Part shown: one piece after another, positions 62,351 through 64,000 of the stretch
Numbering within the stretch: position 1 is the first letter of the stretch
Layout: each line of letters opens with the position of its first letter
From: Apus apus
Taxonomy: Eukaryota > Chordata > Aves > Apodiformes > Apodidae
Direction: 5' to 3'
Assembly: GCF_020740795.1 (NCBI RefSeq)
Contig: NC_067304.1
Location: 2,532,056 to 2,596,055, forward strand
Length of the DNA stretch: 64,000 nt
Program-made: the position numbers and the translations under genes
Notes under the pieces: generated by a model
Seen by the model: the letters and a program-made list of their open reading frames with translations, nothing else
What the model was told of the DNA's origin: nothing
Databases searched by the model: none

Positions 62351-62699
62351 GTGACTCAGAGATGGTCCCTCCCTGTCTCCTTCACACTCAGACCTGTGCC
62401 ACCCCAGCTCCCTGCCCCCTCCATCCCACACCTCAGAAAGCCCCCATGCACCCCCTGCCCCTCAGGCCTAGGCCCACTGAGAGCCCCCTCTCCAGCCTCC
62501 TCCCCCATCCCACAGCACAACCTGCCCCTCCACCCCACACCCACCTCCTACCTTCCGTACCCCCTCCACATTCACCATGTCCCAAACCTTCTGTCCCAAA
62601 CACCCCCCATTCCCACACCTCCTGTCCCTCACATACCCCATAACGGTGCTTTTGTCCACCACACATCCTTTGCCCCACAGTCCATGTCCCCCCCATAAC

Positions 62700-63570
62700 C
62701 TCATCCCCACACCCCAAACCCCTTGCTTCACTGCCCCAAGACCCCTGTGCCCCTGTCCCTCACAAACCCCTTGTCCCTGCTGTGCCACACCCCCTGTCCC
62801 TCACAAACCCCATCCTCACTGCCCCACACCCCCTGTCCCTCACAAACCCCATCCTCACTGCCCCACACCCCCCTGTCCCTCACAAACCCCATCCCCACAC
62901 CCCTTGACCCTGTCCCTCACACACCCCATCCCTGCTGTCTTACGCCCCCTGTTCCTCACAAACCTCATCCCTGCTGCCCCATACCCCCTGTCCCTCACAC
63001 ACCTCATCCCGACACCCCTTGTTTCCTGTCCCCCACACACCCCATCCCTGCTGTCTTACAGCCCCTGTCCCCCACACACCCCATCCCCACACCCCTTGTT
63101 CCCTGTCCTCACAAACCCCATCCCTGCTGCCCCACCCCCCTTGTCCCTGTCCCCCACACACCCCATCCCTGCTGCCTCACACCCCCTGTCCCTCACAAAC
63201 CCCATCCCCACCCCCCTTGTCCCTGTCCCCCACACACCCCATCCCTGCTGTCTTACGCCCCCTGTTCCTCACAAACCCCATCCCTGCTGCCCCACACCCC
63301 TTGTTCCCTGTCCCCCACACACCCCATCCCTGCTGCCCCACACCCCCTGTCCCTCACAAACCCCATCCCCACACCCCTTGTCCCTGTCCCTCACAAACCC
63401 CATCCCCACACCCCTTGTCCCTGTCCCTCACAAACCCCATCCCTGCTGCCCCACACCCCTTGTTCCCTGTCCCCCACACACCCCATCCCTGCTGCCTCAC
63501 ACCCCCTGTCCCTCACAAACCCCACACCCCTTGTCCCTGTGCCTCACACACCCCATCCCCGCTGCCCCCA
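62700..63570. repeat. C-rich minisatellite, about 20-35 bp units
   Basis: Roughly thirty imperfect units built from CCCTGTCCCTCACAAACCCC and ATCCCTGCTGCCCCACACC, with higher-order variants (Cctgtcccccacacacccc). It generates long Pro/His/Thr-rich open frames that are not genes. It abuts the CpG island promoter on its right. Confidence 0.9.
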
Positions 63571-63639
63571 CCCTGTCCCCCGCACGCCCCCCACCCCACT
63601 TTACCTCAGCCCCCCCCAGCCCTGCCCCACTCACCTCCC

Positions 63640-63900
63640 GCCGCTCCCGCCGCTCCCCCAGCCCCCCCCCCTCCCCTCACGTCACGTCACGCCGCCCGCC
63701 CTGACGCCACCGCAGCTCGCGCCCCTCAGCCAATCAGCGCCGCCGGGGCGTGCGCGCCGCGTCACCGCGGCAACGGCCCAAGCCCGCCCCCCGCGGCGCC
63801 CCCTGGCGGGCGCGTGCTGCGCGGCACCCGCCCAACTCCCCCCCCCCCCCCCCCGCGCGCGGGGCCTCATGGGAAATGTAGGCGCTAATGGAGGGGGGAG
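63640..63900. promoter_or_regulatory. CpG island promoter, probably PPARD first exon
   Basis: Dense CpG with a CCAAT box (CAGCCAATCAGC near 63728) and a ZNF143-type motif on the minus strand (CTACATTTCCCATGAGGC, 63867-63884). GTCACGTCACG lies at 63681. No TATA. Position about 17 kb upstream of the PPARD start codon, with no other gene between, makes it the best candidate for its promoter; a divergent plus-strand gene beyond the window is also possible. Confidence 0.6.
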
Positions 63901-63913
63901 CGGGGCGGGGGGG

Positions 63914-64000
63914 GAAGGGGGGGCCGGGGGGATCAGGGACCGGGGGGATCACGGACCGGGGGGATCAGGGACCGGGGGGATCAGGGACCAGGGGGATCAG
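63914..64000. repeat. 19-bp tandem repeat running off the window
   Basis: More than four units of GGGGGGATCAGGGACCG or variants, nearly identical, ending at the window edge. The array continues beyond what can be seen. Confidence 0.9.

Larger units (their letters stand above)
46423..62690. other. PPARD upstream intron(s) or intergenic, no coding gene seen
   Basis: About 16 kb with CR1 fragments, A-rich low-complexity DNA near 52480-52560 and no frame with domain similarity. Mammalian PPARD has long 5' introns with non-coding exons, so this is probably intronic. I could not place UTR exons. Confidence 0.5.

Noticed and set aside
62577-63704. 375-codon plus-strand frame rich in Pro, His, Thr and Ser
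   Set aside because: It is the translation of the C-rich minisatellite; all units stay open because the repeat has no TAG/TAA/TGA. No domain and no gene signals.
1-64000. CRISPR arrays, operons, tRNA or rRNA genes
   Set aside because: The window is vertebrate nuclear DNA with spliced genes. The tandem repeats are minisatellites without spacer structure, and I saw no tRNA or rRNA signature.

Overview
The window is vertebrate nuclear DNA, almost certainly from a bird. It holds many CR1 LINE fragments with the bird-type 3' tail (ATTCTATG), a bird-type LTR element, very GC-rich compact genes with short introns, and a PPARD-FANCE gene order that belongs to a microchromosome-like block (the human 6p21.31 block; chicken chromosome 26 by recalled synteny, not searched). 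All real genes read on the minus strand.

Layout, left to right. (1) 1-1.0 kb: a minisatellite. (2) 1.0-9.06 kb: MICAL1. I traced 24 coding exons that keep one frame and give 1,105 residues with FAD monooxygenase, CH, LIM and bMERB domains. (3) 9.1-14.3 kb: no gene seen. (4) 14.3-20.3 kb: a gene of the IRAG/LRMP (MRVI1) family encoding a coiled-coil, tail-anchored membrane protein, with a GC-rich island upstream near 21.5-21.9 kb. (5) 22-29 kb: AT-richer, gene-poor DNA with two large CR1 copies, a decayed last exon of RPL10A that keeps its splice acceptor, and an orphan CpG island with three YY1-type motifs. (6) 29.6-32.9 kb: FANCE, 10 coding exons, 530 residues. (7) 34.3-39.5 kb: a makorin-like RING/C3H E3 ligase, 8 coding exons, 387 residues, TATA promoter. 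Its third intron carries a sense-oriented LTR element. That element encloses an intact 511-codon intronless ORF that joins three membrane segments to a gag/capsid-like domain and has its own CpG-rich promoter with a perfect CRE. (8) 40.2-46.4 kb: PPARD, six coding exons, 440 residues, with a long 3' UTR. (9) 46.4-63.6 kb: no coding gene; CR1 fragments and low-complexity DNA, probably PPARD 5' intron(s). (10) 62.7-63.6 kb: a minisatellite leading into a CpG island promoter with CCAAT and ZNF143-like motifs, probably the PPARD first exon.

The genes are not an operon; they are independent loci. PPARD, FANCE and the RPL10A relic keep the human order and orientation. The makorin-like gene sits between PPARD and FANCE, where I know of no human counterpart. 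MICAL1 and the IRAG-like gene come from other human regions, so the gene-poor 21-28 kb interval is the likely join.

The most interesting object is the LTR-flanked ORF. By eye its two LTRs are only about 70% alike, so the insertion looks old, yet all 511 codons are open. That is what a co-opted (domesticated) gag-derived membrane protein would look like. Exon borders below were placed by hand from GT/AG sites and frame continuity; there is no transcript evidence.
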